From Lucifuga dentata (lineage: Eukaryota > Chordata > Actinopteri > Ophidiiformes > Bythitidae), in assembly GCA_014773175.1 (NCBI GenBank), contig VXCM01002108.1:102824-166823 (forward strand): 64,000 nt of DNA, given 5' to 3'. Both the position numbers and the translations under genes were made by a program. Each line of letters opens with the position of its first letter. The first letter of the stretch is position 1. Under the pieces are notes generated by a model. It was not told where the DNA came from. It ran no database searches and saw nothing but the letters and a program-made list of their open reading frames with translations. Shown here piece by piece: positions 1-13,575 of the stretch.

Positions 1-367
1 TGAAACCCACCATCCATCTACCGCCATCCAAGTGTGTGTGGATGTGTGNTGTGTGTTTGCCTCTGTCTACCAGCTGTCTCTCTTCCTCATTCTCTCAACA
101 ACCATTATTTTTCTAAATGTCAAACCTACATATCTTGACCCTGCAGGAGTACGGGAGTATTTAGCTTAAATATTCTGTGCGCGTGTGTGTGTATGTGCGT
201 GTGTGCGTACATGTAATATATATGTATGTATTACATTTTTACAACAGCATTTCACATCGGCAAAGAGACAAAAAGCAGTTGGTGGTGTTTTCCAGCTTGG
301 AGGTCCTCTCCGACATTTAATGCGAGTCTGGAAATGCTACACAGAGAGATGCAAAAACACACATCCA

Positions 368-370
<3 letters not shown>

Positions 371-398
<28 letters not shown>
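371..398. repeat. (GT)n microsatellite
   Basis: Uninterrupted GT array of about 28 bases, typical of the dinucleotide repeats found every few hundred bases in the first 14 kb. Confidence 0.95.
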
Positions 399-402
<4 letters not shown>

Positions 403-1258
403 ACTAGTAAATAATGAAGCTCCTGCTCTGTTGATCCACCCACATGAAGGAGTGCACAGTATTGATTTCTGGTCTGGCATTAATCATGTGATGGAGGGGG
501 AGAGAGAGAGATGATGTTTATTGATTCATGGGATTGCGGAGCTTTTTATAGCTCCACTCATACCTTTTACATTTTGAACATGTGGGACTTTTAAGATTCA
601 TTAACTGAAACAGATACGTGACCGTTAGCTGCAGCTGGATTTACTCAGAATGACTCCAAATAATACATGCGATGACGTGAAATATAATGAAATACATTTG
701 TAATTTGCTGTGGGTGCATCCTGCAGTGATGCTTTTGACACAGGAAGTCGCAGCAAAAGCAAAAAGTAAGAAACAGCCTGTAACCTGCAGCAGATAAGGT
801 CATTAAAAAAAACATGCTGAACATCAGCATGGATTTTATTTTTTTATTGCAGATTTCTTGTCACCTTCTTCAACACCTGAGGGTTTTATAGGCAGTTCTT
901 TCCTGATGTCAGGCTGGAGGCTATTTCAGGTCATCTCTTGGGGATGTTGACCAAAATCTTTACCGGATCTTCATTTACTGGACCTTTTCCTCCTTTTTTT
1001 TAAGTAATAAACTTAATTTGATAACATTTCCACTGGATCATTATTGTTTTTTCATCAATTACTGAAAAAAAGTGACCTACAGTGGCCAAGAAACAGTGAC
1101 CTAATGTTTTACAGCAATATAATAGTGTGTGTGTGCGTGCATGCATGTGTGTATGTGTGTGTGCATGTTAATTCTCCATGACATTGCAGTGAATCAGCAC
1201 TGGAGGATCAGCCTGGTGGAAATAATGCCCATTCTTTATTTAACATGGTCTGACTGTC

Positions 1259-1259
<1 letters not shown>

Positions 1260-1298
<39 letters not shown>
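1260..1298. repeat. (TG)n microsatellite, with (AC)n about 105 bp further on
   Basis: A TG run of about 38 bases is followed at 1404-1439 by a pure AC run. On one strand the two are complementary and could pair across the roughly 105-base spacer. Confidence 0.95.
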
Positions 1299-1300
<2 letters not shown>

Positions 1301-1403
1301 GTCATTGCTTTTCTCACGTCTAAGATTACCTTATTGTGAAGATGCCTAGCGCAAGAGATAATACTTGTTTCTGTCACGTACGATGTTTGAAGATGAAACA
1401 CAT

Positions 1404-1441
<38 letters not shown>

Positions 1442-2224
1442 ATTCACACTCTATCATACTTAACTTATTTCAAACGACACATATTTATTACTGTTGTTTG
1501 GTTTTGTGGACATTTTTATGCAGACAGGCAGCGTCATCATCTGATTGGCTGCAGCAGGGAACCTGTCAGATACGAGATATGATTGGCCGATTCCAGTAAA
1601 GTCAGCGTCCGTGTTCTATCTGAGCATAAAATCCCAAATAAACACTTACATTGTAAACTTTCCATATACACAACCTTGGATCTTGGTTGTCAGTTAATAT
1701 GTAAACCTTAAACACATTTGAGGGCGTTCATCCCTTATGACAACACACTGAGCTATTGTTTGTGACATGCATGCACGCACACACACAACACCCACACACA
1801 CATACACACCCTGATCTCTTTAAACAAATGTTTTATTCATGCTTGCCCGTGTGTGTAAGAGGTGTGTTACTTATGTCATTAAACTCAACAAGGAACTCAG
1901 TGACTTCAGGTCAGATTACCAACACACACAAACACACATATATACACACAAACACACACACACACACACACACACACATATTGACATCCTTACTGATGGC
2001 ATCTTTGTTTTGATTCTCTCCCTCTTTTTTGCTCTCCATGAAAATTTGTCTCATATTCTGTATAGCCCAGTGTATCTGTATCTCTGCCTCCAGCACTGTG
2101 TATGTGTGCATTTGTGTGTGTGTGGGTGTGTGACTGTGTCCTTGTTGGCATCTTTCCAGTGGCTGTTGATTATGATCTGTTTTGCAGCTTGTTCAACTGT
2201 CATTTGAACTAGGCCAGGAACTCT

Positions 2225-2270
2225 GTGTGTGTGTGTGTGTGTGTGTGCGTGTGTGTGTGTGTGTGTGTGT
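2225..2270. repeat. (GT)n microsatellite
   Basis: GT array of about 45 bases with one GC interruption. Confidence 0.95.
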
Positions 2271-2855
2271 ATGTGCAGTATGTCTTAAATGGTTCTACCC
2301 ACACTTTTAGTTTTAGGGTGTTGTAAATTATATCAGCTTGAGATCCACTTTGAGTGTCTGTAAATGTTATTTCATCTTAATTTATGCAGGCAAAAATATT
2401 GTTTCTGTTAATATATGTGTGCAGGCAGATTTTTTTTTCTTTTTTTTTTAAGATATAGCAGACAGCATATCATAAATCTTGGAAATGCCCTCTAAATGTT
2501 TTTTTTTTTTTTTTTTTTTTAAATTTTACTTGAACGCTTTTCTCAGGATCTTTACTCGCTTTCACATCCGGGCTTATTTTAACGATTAAATAAAGGTCCG
2601 TGTTGCTTTATGTTAGCGCTGGTCCGCAATCTGAGTCTTTTCTTTCTTTCTTTCTTTTCCTGGAAAAATAAAAATTAAAGACTTGATGGCTGGAACAGAA
2701 ATGCCTGATTTAGGATCCATCTGCAGGTCAGTTTGGTGTCTTTGGTCCTCAGTGGTACCTGGTGGACAGATAGAGACATCAAACCCTCAACACCCTTTTC
2801 ATCAGAACACACACCACTTAACCTGCTGACCTTTGTAATTTATCACCTTAAACAC

Positions 2856-2862
2856 ACACACA

Positions 2863-2904
<42 letters not shown>
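2856..2904. repeat. (CA)n microsatellite
   Basis: CA array of about 48 bases with one CCA interruption. CT arrays follow at 2988-3010 and 3046-3072; those two belong to a duplication around a single-N gap. Confidence 0.95.
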
Positions 2905-2905
<1 letters not shown>

Positions 2906-3583
2906 CCACCATGGCTTTGCATGTAAAAGTGCTCAGAATTGGCCCCTAGATACACAAAAACCCTGATATTCATCCATCTCGTAGTCTCTCTCTCTCTCTC
3001 TCTCTCTCTGCTTTTCTTCCTCTATTCACACCTTTCACANCGTAGTCTCTCTCTCTCTCTCTCTCTCTCTCTGCTTTTCTTCCTCTATTCACACCTTTCA
3101 CACCTGTTGTATTCTGTGTTTTCCTGAGACTCACCCTCCCATTATTTAATTTGTTAAAAGAAAAAAGTAAAGTCTGTAAAAAAATAAAATAAAAATTAAA
3201 AAAAAAAAAAGNTTTTTTTTTAACCACAAAACACTGCTTCCTGTGTATTACATGACTGACTCGAACCCACACTCAGCCCCCGAGTACTTCCTGTTCGGTG
3301 GAAACAAAACCTGAGCTGAGCTGTGTGGTGACCACAGCTGAATCTGGTTTGAGCAGATTAACAGAAAAGCTAATAGAGACACGCAAACTGACTCGCATTC
3401 AGATTGAAGTGGATTGTGATTTGTCTGTTACATTTCAGATATTGTTATTTACATGTTTGTCTGATAAATAAAATTATCACCAACATGAATAATTTTTGGC
3501 ACAAGACTTTCTCAAGATGGATCTGAAATTGTTGTTTTGCGTCATCCTTCACTACCTGGAATCCTTCTCCACATTTACTACAC

Positions 3584-3587
<4 letters not shown>

Positions 3588-3622
<35 letters not shown>
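3588..3622. repeat. (CT)n microsatellite
   Basis: Pure CT run of about 35 bases. A related GA run lies at 4253-4291. Confidence 0.95.
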
Positions 3623-3624
<2 letters not shown>

Positions 3625-3968
3625 AATGGAGTTGTTGATTTGATGATGGTATGCTAAATAGCTACTTAAACTGCACAAACACACACACACACACACACAG
3701 GGAGAATTGACTGTTAACAAATGCAACTTAAAGGAGGTTCAAACCAAACTGTGATCCTACTGACCTTTATAAAGCAGCGGCCAAGAAGGGAAGGAAAGAA
3801 TTTAGGGAAAATGACAGAGGAGGAGAGTGAGAGAGTGAGGGGGGGNGGGGGGAGAGAGAGAGTTTGTATTTTCTCTTTCTCTGCCTCGCTCTGTTTTTGG
3901 AATCTGTCCATGCTTTAATCACGTTTGGTGAGACTTGTTTCTGTGCAGCTGCAAGGTCATCATCCTCC

Positions 3969-4006
<38 letters not shown>

Positions 4007-4248
4007 ATATGGATTCCAAAGTGTTATCAGTTGTTGTGGTGCTAAAAGTGTGTGAAAGCATCAGATCGCATGGAGAGAGGGGTCAAAGGTCAAAGAGGGT
4101 GTCATGTTAGTTCACTGTCTGGTGAGAACTGCTGAAGTGGAACTTTAAGGGAGGCGATGAGAGCATCTCTCCCCACTCAGGGTTAGCCTTTCCTGGGCAT
4201 GGAGCTAGCAGCGCTCCCTGGATTGTTGAGGAGAACCAGTGAGCTGGA

Positions 4249-4296
<48 letters not shown>

Positions 4297-4463
4297 TCCA
4301 AAGGGCGAAAGAAAGATTTACGTGGGTTGTTTCATAATAAGAAGCAATATTATGGAGCGTTAATAGACTTTTAAGGGTTTTTAATTTGCATTTCTTTCAG
4401 AGCGAAACACTGACACGAGCACTTATTCAGCTGTCAGCAATGGAGGCCTTAAGCATTTTGGCA

Positions 4464-4499
<36 letters not shown>

Positions 4500-4769
4500 C
4501 CCACTTCGGGTTCGTCACTTGCCAGCGGTTAAATGTTGGGTGGCTTCAGAGCTGCGATCTGTCGGCTGTTAGCGGCCAAACTTTTCTGTCGCCTCGCCCC
4601 GACCCAGCTCCAGACATCACAAATACGGTGGCCATTTTGGAGATGATATGGAGTCAAGATGTGTCATTTTCAGCACATCTGTCAGCTTTTAACGGGTGGT
4701 TTTGGTTGCAGCTGTTGATTTCTTGTTGTGATTTTTCGAATGACAGCAGATGGCTGATGTGGTTGAAAA

Positions 4770-4896
4770 CGGTTAGGAGTGTGTTTGTGTGACTGGGGGG
4801 TTGGGCGGACAGGGTGTCACGGATGTGGTGTTNCGGTTAGGAGTGTGTTTGTGTGACTGGGGGGTTGGGCGGACAGGGTGTCACGGATGTGGTGTT
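4770..4896. other. Direct 63-bp duplication around a single-N gap (assembly artefact)
   Basis: Bases 4770-4832 and 4834-4896 are the same sequence separated by one N at 4833. The same structure recurs at most other single Ns in this window. The simplest reading is two contig ends that overlap but were joined with a placeholder N. Confidence 0.85.
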
Positions 4897-5343
4897 ACTT
4901 TTAATACGAGTGTGTGTTTGTGTGGTTGTGTTGGCGGCCGATCCAGCTGGCTGTGTGGATGGAAGTTATTTTTTTACCATATGGGAGGTCGACCTTCATG
5001 GTTTCTACCAATATTAATGAGATGTGTGAGAATTTTTGTTTTTTCTTATTGTTCAGTCTTTTTCTCCTCCAACACTGAATTCTGAAATTCTGCTCCACTC
5101 CTTTCTCTCCTTTTCTCTTTTGCTTCTCTCACCATTGATTAATGATTAGCGACACGACCTTTGACCCGTCACTCTTCCCTCAGGGCACTCCTTGATGACA
5201 CTCTGTTAGGACAGGGGAGAGGAAAGGAAGGTGGATGAGGAAAGGAGACAAATGTAGGAGGAGCGGAGGTAACGGTGAATAGTTGTTGAGTCATGTTACA
5301 TACGTGATGGCGATGAGTTGTCAGCACAGGAGGAAATGAGTAA

Positions 5344-5375
<32 letters not shown>

Positions 5376-5670
5376 GTAAACCATTATACTAATGCACTGT
5401 CAACAAAATCAACATTCTACATTCATGTCCTCCTCTCCTCTCTTCTCCTCTCCTCTCCTCTCCTCTCAGGCAGCTAATTGACTTATCTATTATTGATTAG
5501 CTCAGTCTTCTTCTCTATTAGCCTCTGTTACTTTCTGCACCGCTAATGGAGCAGATACCACCTAAAACCTCTTCTTCTCTCTTCCTCTTCTGTATCTCCT
5601 TTTAGAAAACCCAACTGTGTGTACCATGTAAAACACTGAGACCAAAGGAAATGAAAATATAAAAATAAAC

Positions 5671-5671
<1 letters not shown>

Positions 5672-5710
<39 letters not shown>
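5672..5710. repeat. (GT)n microsatellite
   Basis: GT array of about 38 bases. More GT arrays follow at about 5800-5822, 6302-6334, 6477-6518 and 6584-6618. Confidence 0.95.
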
Positions 5711-5711
<1 letters not shown>

Positions 5712-6299
5712 CTAGGTGTGTGTACCCAATGGAGGATTACTGAGACAAAACTACCGTAAGTGACTCATTGTTCACACAGGAAGCCATCTGGTATGCCTGT
5801 GTGTGTGTGTGTGTGTGTGTGTCTCTGTTGACACTTGTTTAGATGTATCAACATTGTATGTCATCAGATATTACAACACACACACATACAGTACACGTGT
5901 GTCTGTGTGTGTTTCTTGACATTACTCGTCCAGGACAGGAAATTGAATTTAATAATTAAACTATAAAGTCAGTCATTTTCCAGTGACACACACACACACA
6001 CACACACACATTATTTTAAACCACCATCAGATTAGATGTCAAGTGTGCTGCATTTACACAGACAGGTACAAGTGACCCAATTCAGATTTATTTCTTTATT
6101 TTTGCTTATATGTGGCACAAATCTGCGTAAACCATAAAAAAGCACATGGAATTATACAGTATATAGTATACACACACATATGTACATATATATGTATATG
6201 TATATACACACATATATACATATACATATATATATATATATATGTATGTATTTAAATATTATCTTATCTCATTTGGTCCACGTTTACATGTTCAAATAA

Positions 6300-6335
<36 letters not shown>

Positions 6336-6473
6336 CTTTAGGCCATATTGATCTCCCAGCTTTAGCAGCATGTAAACTGTGACCTTTGACTTGCGACCCA
6401 AGAGTCTGATGCAGAGGTCATCGCTCACACCGTGACACCGAACAGCTGTTGCTTCAGTACTTGAATTCCAGCC

Positions 6474-6518
<45 letters not shown>

Positions 6519-6581
6519 ACAGGCAGATGCTCGCTGGCTGTGTGGTTTGTGTTGCTTTAATGAGGAATGTGTTGGGTTTGG

Positions 6582-6621
<40 letters not shown>

Positions 6622-7257
6622 GAGACTAAGACATGATCAGCTTTAAGGCAAGAAGAAATGATTTAAGGCTGGTTTATGTTAACGTGGATGCAGCGCGACA
6701 GTCGGCACGTGGAAATGTTTACGGCCGAAATCGCGGAGGCTGCTTTTGAGGGTCGCTCATGTGACGGCGCACAACTCGATTTTTAAAATGAGGATGGCGC
6801 TTGTGGAAAAAAAAAAAAAATTGTCCTATTGCGCCAACTAAAGTCCTGGTGTTGAAGTGCGTGGTCGCTATGCAAAGTGCGAGAACCATGATCCACAGGG
6901 AGGTCAAAGGTCAGGCTCAACTACTCAACAGCAGCTCAGGATCTGGAATAGATCAACGCTTTGCTCGAGGACACTTCAGTAGCGTGCATATAGCCAGGGT
7001 CAGACTGGGATCCTAATTTTTTGGGAATTTAAGGTGTCTAGAAACTACCTGCAAAAGTAGCTGCACTGTCAACTCTCAATGAGCCCAACGCCATGTCATC
7101 CCATCGTTGTCATGGAGATGACGGGTCGCTGAGTGTGATTGAACCAAACCAAAGCAGAGTAGACATTCTCATTCAGTGATGTCTCACAGATAATACAAAT
7201 AATACATAAAAAGTATAATTTGCTCCGTGTCCAGAGACAGTTGAGGCTCGGTGCCGG

Positions 7258-7760
7258 TGTAGCAGACCAGATTAAGCCTCCACCAAACTGTACCCGGGCA
7301 CGGTCTGGTCTAGGCCAAAATATACCCGGGCTGGTTTATACCCCGGGTTATATTTTGACCTAGACCTGACTATACCCCACTACACCAGATTATACCCCCT
7401 TGTGTTTTTCAGAAATTAGTCTGTATTTCAATGTCCAGAGTTTCTTTCTGTCATAATTTNAAAAAAAAAAAAACATGTCACTGCAACATAGACGTTTTTG
7501 ATAAATTTAAGGTTGTGTCATTAGGGTTAGGGTTAGGTTTAGGGTGTGAAAGTCTGTGAAATAAAACTGATGATAAACTTTGATTATTGTGTCTCAGAGT
7601 GTGGAGGTATAATCTGGCCTTGGGGGTATGAAATAGCCTAGCCTAAATAACGCCCGGTGTATAACTTGGACTAGCCCAGAATATACCTGAGGTATTAAAC
7701 AGGCTAGCCCACTTTAACCCCAGGGATAGTCTGGGCAGGGGTATATCTTGAGCTGTTACA
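7258..7760. mobile_element. Candidate MITE-like element with imperfect terminal inverted repeats
   Basis: The left end begins TGTAGCAGACCAGAT and the right end, read on the other strand, begins TGTAACAGCTCAAGAT. Inside, both halves are rich in GGTATA/TATACC motifs in opposite orientations, so the element folds back on itself over about 500 bp. There is no coding potential and no clear target-site duplication, so the superfamily is undetermined. A short TTAGGG array sits in the middle. Confidence 0.5.
7521..7544 (+). repeat. Short interstitial telomere-like repeat (TTAGGG)4
   Basis: Four consecutive hexamers of the vertebrate telomere type, the third with one substitution. It lies in the central part of the inverted-repeat element at 7258-7760. 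Confidence 0.8.
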
Positions 7761-7890
7761 CTGGACTTTGAAGATGTCATAGCCTGACAGGTCCACACCA
7801 AGAAAATTATGAAAGAAAAAAATTATGTTTGCTTAGTTTAAGTTCATTTTAATTATTATATTGTGCAGTGCAAAAGCTATCGGCCGGCCC

Positions 7891-8023
7891 ACTTAGAAAA
7901 GTCCCGCCTCTCCCGATGGCCAATCCGACCCTGCATTTAGCTGACATGGGGGGCGTNACTTAGAAAAGTCCCGCCTCTCCCGATGGCCAATCCGACCCTG
8001 CATTTAGCTGACATGGGGGGCGT
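7891..8023. other. Direct 66-bp duplication around a single-N gap (assembly artefact)
   Basis: 7891-7956 and 7958-8023 are identical and separated by N at 7957, the same pattern as at 4833, 12359, 14663, 22575 and others. Confidence 0.85.
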
Positions 8024-8452
8024 GCGCCATCAGACATCATCCCATCGTGCCGTCTCAAAGCACAAATACAGGAATTTAAGTGCAAAGGAAAAAAACGACA
8101 ACTTCAATTTCTTTCCTGTGGCTTCAGGTGTAAAACTGACGGTGAAGTATGAGACACCGAGAGCAATAATCTCTTTCCTTGTGGCGGAGGTGTATTAATT
8201 CCATTTTCGTTCGACCAAAACAGGATAAACCCCCCTCACAAAACAGTTACCAACTCTTCCAAAATGATTAATAGCTCAGTATGAAAACACATTAAAGAAA
8301 CTGAACAACTTGAATCATTCATCGGTGGGAATATGCATCATTTTATGGAGCTCAGTCTTTATATTTCTGTGTGAAAAAGACGTTTTCTCAGATGTTCACC
8401 TTTAATCTTGTGGAACAGATGTTATGGCTGCTCGTTCTGTGTTGGTTTAGCA

Positions 8453-8490
<38 letters not shown>

Positions 8491-8823
8491 CTCCCTGTTT
8501 AGTCTGAATCCAGCAGGCAGATCCTAAACACACCGAGGCAGGTGTGTGTGTGTGTGTGTGTGTTAAAGCACCTTTGTTGAAAGATTTTACCGGTCCACAG
8601 AAGCTTCTATTTACAAGCGAGGAATGGGATCTGAATAGGAAGTTTAACGGCCTGATGTTCTTTCTTTATATTAAAATAGTCTTGATTACAGTATGTAGGA
8701 TATTATGAAGAGATTCTTCCATTATGCAACAGGAAAGCTACATTATGTCTCGCAGAACTCTGAGTGTAGATAAAAATAACAGGATTGTGTTGATTTAATG
8801 ACTCATTCATAGAGAAACTCTTA

Positions 8824-8824
<1 letters not shown>

Positions 8825-8864
<40 letters not shown>
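8825..8864. repeat. (AC)n microsatellite
   Basis: Pure AC array of about 40 bases. An earlier CA run lies at 8453-8486. Confidence 0.95.
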
Positions 8865-8866
<2 letters not shown>

Positions 8867-9668
8867 TAATCCTGGAGGGCATGAGCGAATTTAGGGCAAG
8901 CCTGATTAGTAGTGCTACTGCTTATCACCCAGAGCCAGCAGCCTCCTACGAGAGAGAGAGAGAGAGAGAGATATTTGACTTTGAGGTTATAGCACAAATT
9001 ATGTTTTTACTCTTTGGTAATTAATGCTGTTTTTATTTATCAAAATCATCTTTACACAAATACACATACGCAACAACACACTGGGTGAAACAGGGAATAA
9101 TTAAGAAAAAGAATAAAGGCTTTAAGAAAAGGCAGAACATCAAACGATGAAAGATGAGTGATCTCCACATTTCCGCCTCTCCTTTCTCCTTTTAACGTCT
9201 TCATCCTCACTTCTTCCTCCCTGTGTGTTCCTGTATCATTCTGCGTCTTATTTTCTTCTTCTTCTCCTCTGCCTCCGCCCTCCCTCTCTTTTTCCTCTCT
9301 TGACCTCTTTCTTAATGCCTGGTAATCCTCCGGTTCCCTCAGGACTTTGGCTGTGTGTGTGTGTGTGTTTGTGTGTGTTCTGCTTCTCACAGTGGAGATG
9401 AACCTGAAATGAGCGGCCAGCAGTGCGTTTCAGGGTCGTTTCTTCTTTTTGATGTCTTCTCTGAGAGGAGCGGAGGAAGGAAAATCTTTTTATTTACTGG
9501 AAATAAGATAATCATTTAGGAAATCTCTGAATAAAGTCTTGCCATGATATATTCTGGATTAATCATTACACTCTTCACACAACTATACACAACACTTATA
9601 CACACACATATATCTGTACAAACTAGGTCATATTGTAACTTATGATGTCACTGTCAATAGTTTTTACA

Positions 9669-10260
9669 TTAAAGGACCATACTGGCCATTTTGCATGTTT
9701 GAGCCTAATATATTCAATTTTCATACACATAACGTTACTGACAATCATTTCCCAAAGCATACTACTGGAATGGTGAATTCAAATTGTTTTTCCTACCTTC
9801 CAGACCGTCATTGGTTTCAGTTCATTCTGGTACACTATTAAAATCAACTTGTTGATACTTGAAACGTTCTTGGGATAGGTAATCCATCATCACGAACAAG
9901 ACATGTATTCAATTTTTTTTTTACAAGTTATGTCATTTTAGCGTTTAAGCACAATAAAAAGTGTGGAGTGAATGTATGTCTCCACCAGGGAATATAATCC
10001 CAAAAGAAGACCTGCGTTTATCGAAAAATTTAAATGACTGTGACTTCATAATTTTGCATAACTATTAGCAGGTAAAATATCAATTTTTAAGGTAGGTGTA
10101 TCGCTTGAATATTTGATTTTCAAAGGTTAAGAGGTTTTGCAAAATATCAGGAAAGCTGAAATACAGTTTTATTCTGTGGGAAATGATTGTCAGTAACGTA
10201 ACGTATGAAAATTAATATATTAGGCTCAAACATGCAAAATGGGTAGTATGGTCATTTTAA
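9669..10260. mobile_element. TTAA-flanked MITE with long inverted repeats, copy 1
   Basis: The element begins TTAAAGGACCATACTGGCC and ends in GGTAGTATGGTCATTTTAA. The first and last 85 or so bases are inverted copies of each other with few mismatches, and both ends carry TTAA. No reading frame is present. Two further copies in the window (24912 and 29002) confirm the boundaries. TTAA ends suggest a piggyBac-type or other TTAA-targeting transposase acting in trans; that assignment is inference. Confidence 0.8.
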
Positions 10261-10549
10261 GTGAGAATTTTTCACAAGCATACATGTCTTCAGGTCCTCA
10301 AAACTCCATAACATGTTTTGTATTTGATCACATTCAAGTCCCCCTTTACTAATGCTACATCCTTAAGTGTATAATTCAGTTTTTAAAGGCCATAAAATCA
10401 TTCTGCTGCACCGCTCTCAAAGAACAAATTCATTTTGGGGGTGAAATTAGTTTCAGATTTGATTAAAGCTGTTCCAAAAGGTATTAACTTGTTAAAACTT
10501 GCAGATTCATTGCTTTACTTTAACCCCAAAACCCAAATTTAAGACAAAA

Positions 10550-10680
10550 ACAAAAACAAAAAAAAAAACAAAGAAGAGGCCCAATCAAAAGCACAGAAAT
10601 GACAGAGATGACAANCAAAAACAAAAAAAAAAACAAAGAAGAGGCCCAATCAAAAGCACAGAAATGACAGAGATGACAAA
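10550..10680. other. Direct duplication around a single-N gap (assembly artefact)
   Basis: About 64 bases before and after N at 10615 are the same A-rich sequence followed by the same unique stretch, so this is one locus assembled twice. Confidence 0.8.
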
Positions 10681-11179
10681 AGACAAAGTTTGCCTTGGGG
10701 TCAAAACACAAAGAACAGCAAAATAGCCTGGATCGCTGTCTGGAGCCTTGCACGATGTTTGAAAGTTACCCTGAAAATTCTACTTTGTAAGAGCCTTAAT
10801 ACTGTATGTCTGATTCAAAAGAAAAATGTTTTAAAGAAATAAAGAAAGTTCTTATCCTTTTTTATGGAATTTTTGGCTCCTTTGGTCCCATAACATCTAG
10901 CATATGATATAACAGATATCTTTTTTAGAAAGATCATAAGAACTAATCTTATAGTGGCATATTTTGACTGTAACGTCTCTTTAAATGTTGCTCGCAGCTG
11001 CATGATTATGAGTTAGTTCAGTCAATCAAATCGCAGCTACACACACACTTCCTCTGTGTTCGACTTCAGGTGTGTCAAGCATCGCACAGATGACATGTAT
11101 TGGTGTTCAGCTGTGTTTGTGTGTCGTGATTGATGCTAACGGGAGCTAAACGACCAGCTAAGTGTTCACGCTGTAGCTC

Positions 11180-11180
11180 T

Positions 11181-11222
<42 letters not shown>
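11180..11222. repeat. (CA)n microsatellite
   Basis: CA run of about 42 bases. Similar long arrays lie at 11346-11394 (AC), 11839-11874 (GT) and 12042-12092 (AC). Confidence 0.95.
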
Positions 11223-11226
<4 letters not shown>

Positions 11227-11343
11227 AAAATAAAATGATATTTTTCAGTCCAAGGTTGAAGAAGTTGTCAACAAGAAGACATTTTATCTAACAGTAGATA
11301 CAGGACAGACTGTTTGTCTTTTTCATGTATTCTCAATTCCTTC

Positions 11344-11397
<54 letters not shown>

Positions 11398-11833
11398 AGA
11401 AAGCGCTCTTGAGACAGGATATGCCTGAATAGCTGACTTCTGTCATCAATCAATGCAAAGACAATGAACCACTTAGGAACAATAAAAAGGGTTAACCAAA
11501 CTTAACGCACACATACACACATGCAGAGGAATACACACACATACACACATCATGCACACATAAGCACAGTGTGAGGAACTGTTCTCATTGTGTAGGGCAC
11601 ACAATGTGATTATCTTGTAATAAATTAAAATCACACTGTTATAAATAACTACAGAAAACAGTCGCTGGCAGTTTATTCATTTTTAAAATTTATTTTTATT
11701 TAAAAAAATATAATAATTTAGAGGAAATAGCGGCTTGGAAATGATATTAAATTTGGTCTGTGTGCTTAATGATGCTATGAATTTTTTTTTTTTTTTAAGA
11801 GATTATAGGACTGTTGATCATACAGCTGTGTGC

Positions 11834-11875
<42 letters not shown>

Positions 11876-12039
11876 TCTGCATCATTTCTCTACATCCCAT
11901 CAGTTTTGATTGACAGATTAAGGAGGGCGGTGTATAATTTATCACTTCCTGGTTGGCCCAATCCCACAATGCCCTGCAGCTAGAGACCAGCATCAGTCCC
12001 CCAGAGCAAAAGCCAGTTTATTAAACCCTTAATGGACAC

Positions 12040-12097
<58 letters not shown>

Positions 12098-12292
12098 CTG
12101 GTCTCTCTCTCCCTGGTTGCCTGTCAGTCATGTTTAATGTATAATGGATGAATGATTCATGGCAGGGGAGAGGATTTTGTATTTTTAGGACTGCTTATTC
12201 ATTTATACACACACCAGTCACTTTAAAATTATACAAGGCTGTGTGTTTTTTTCCCAGCATGCATCAGGTCATCAGATTTTCTCAACATTTTC

Positions 12293-12424
12293 TTACTCCA
12301 CATTATCATTTTTAGCACAGATTCCTCTTTTTTTTTTCCTGGTTATCATTGCTCTGGTNTTACTCCACATTATCATTTTTAGCACAGATTCCTCTTTTTT
12401 TTTTCCTGGTTATCATTGCTCTGG
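12293..12424. other. Direct 66-bp duplication around a single-N gap (assembly artefact)
   Basis: 12293-12358 is repeated directly after N at 12359. Confidence 0.85.
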
Positions 12425-13383
12425 TTTTAAGATGTATTTATCCGGGGAATGTCGGCTCTTTCCAGCAACATACCTGCTTCACATTCACACGTCAAGAAGG
12501 CAGAGGATTTATTTTGTTGTCTGAGAAAAATTCTTCAGCTATCTAAAAATGTCTCACATGAGCCAGAAAATCATAAAAATGTTCTATTTAAATGTCTTAA
12601 AAGGTCATATATGAAGACAAACTATCTGAAACACTGAATTTAGAAGAGACAGGATGATAGATCCTAGAGTACTTTTGGTATCCCATTTCAGGGAACAACA
12701 CATATACACATCTGCACAAACACACATACATAAAAGATTTCCATGCACACAAAGACACACACAAGCAGGAGTGTGCACAGGAAGCTGCAGGATTCTGCTG
12801 TCAAAGATCAGCATTAACCTGCAGAGCATCCCCTTCCTTTCCTACATGTCAAGTCAAATTTATATTGAAGGGCTTTGAATAAACATCTTCCTCATCCTCA
12901 TCCTCAGAGCTCAAACTAAAAGATAATTAACACACACACACAAAAAAAAAACAATTTCAAGCTCCAAGCCTTTTATTTTCAATTAAATACTTAGATGGTT
13001 TCTTCTTCTTTTTCTTTCTGAGCCATGCATCGTGCTTTTTAACACACACACATTTGTACTCTACAGTAGATCTTTGTAAGTGTGTATGTGCATGTGGTTA
13101 ACATTGGACTTGTGTGTGTGTGTGTGTGTTCCTGTGTGTGAAAAAGGGCAGATGGTGTAGCTCTTGGATTCATCTCTCTACATTAGGGTGCACGGCAGGT
13201 GGTGGCACTATGTGCATGTGTGCACGTTTGTATAATTGGGTGTGTGTGTGTGTGCGTGAGTTTGTATACTGTCATGTCCTATACAGCCCGTGAGGACCAG
13301 TTTACAAGGACGTCTCTCCAGACCTTGGCGTTGGCCTGTGTCACTAACACTCACGTCTGACTTTGCAGTGTGTGTGTGTGTTT

Positions 13384-13423
<40 letters not shown>

Positions 13424-13543
13424 CAGTCAGGCAGAAGAATAGAGTGTAAAGATGGGATGACTTGCCTGTGGTAAAGTGAGGCTGCAGGGTAATGAAAGGA
13501 TGAAACGATGATAGAGAGAAAGAAAAGGACACACACACACACA

Positions 13544-13575
<32 letters not shown>

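Noticed and set aside
185..514. Open frames rich in Cys-Val and His-Thr across the first 14 kb
   Set aside because: They are translations of GT/CA microsatellites with no domain, no splice logic and no conservation signal.
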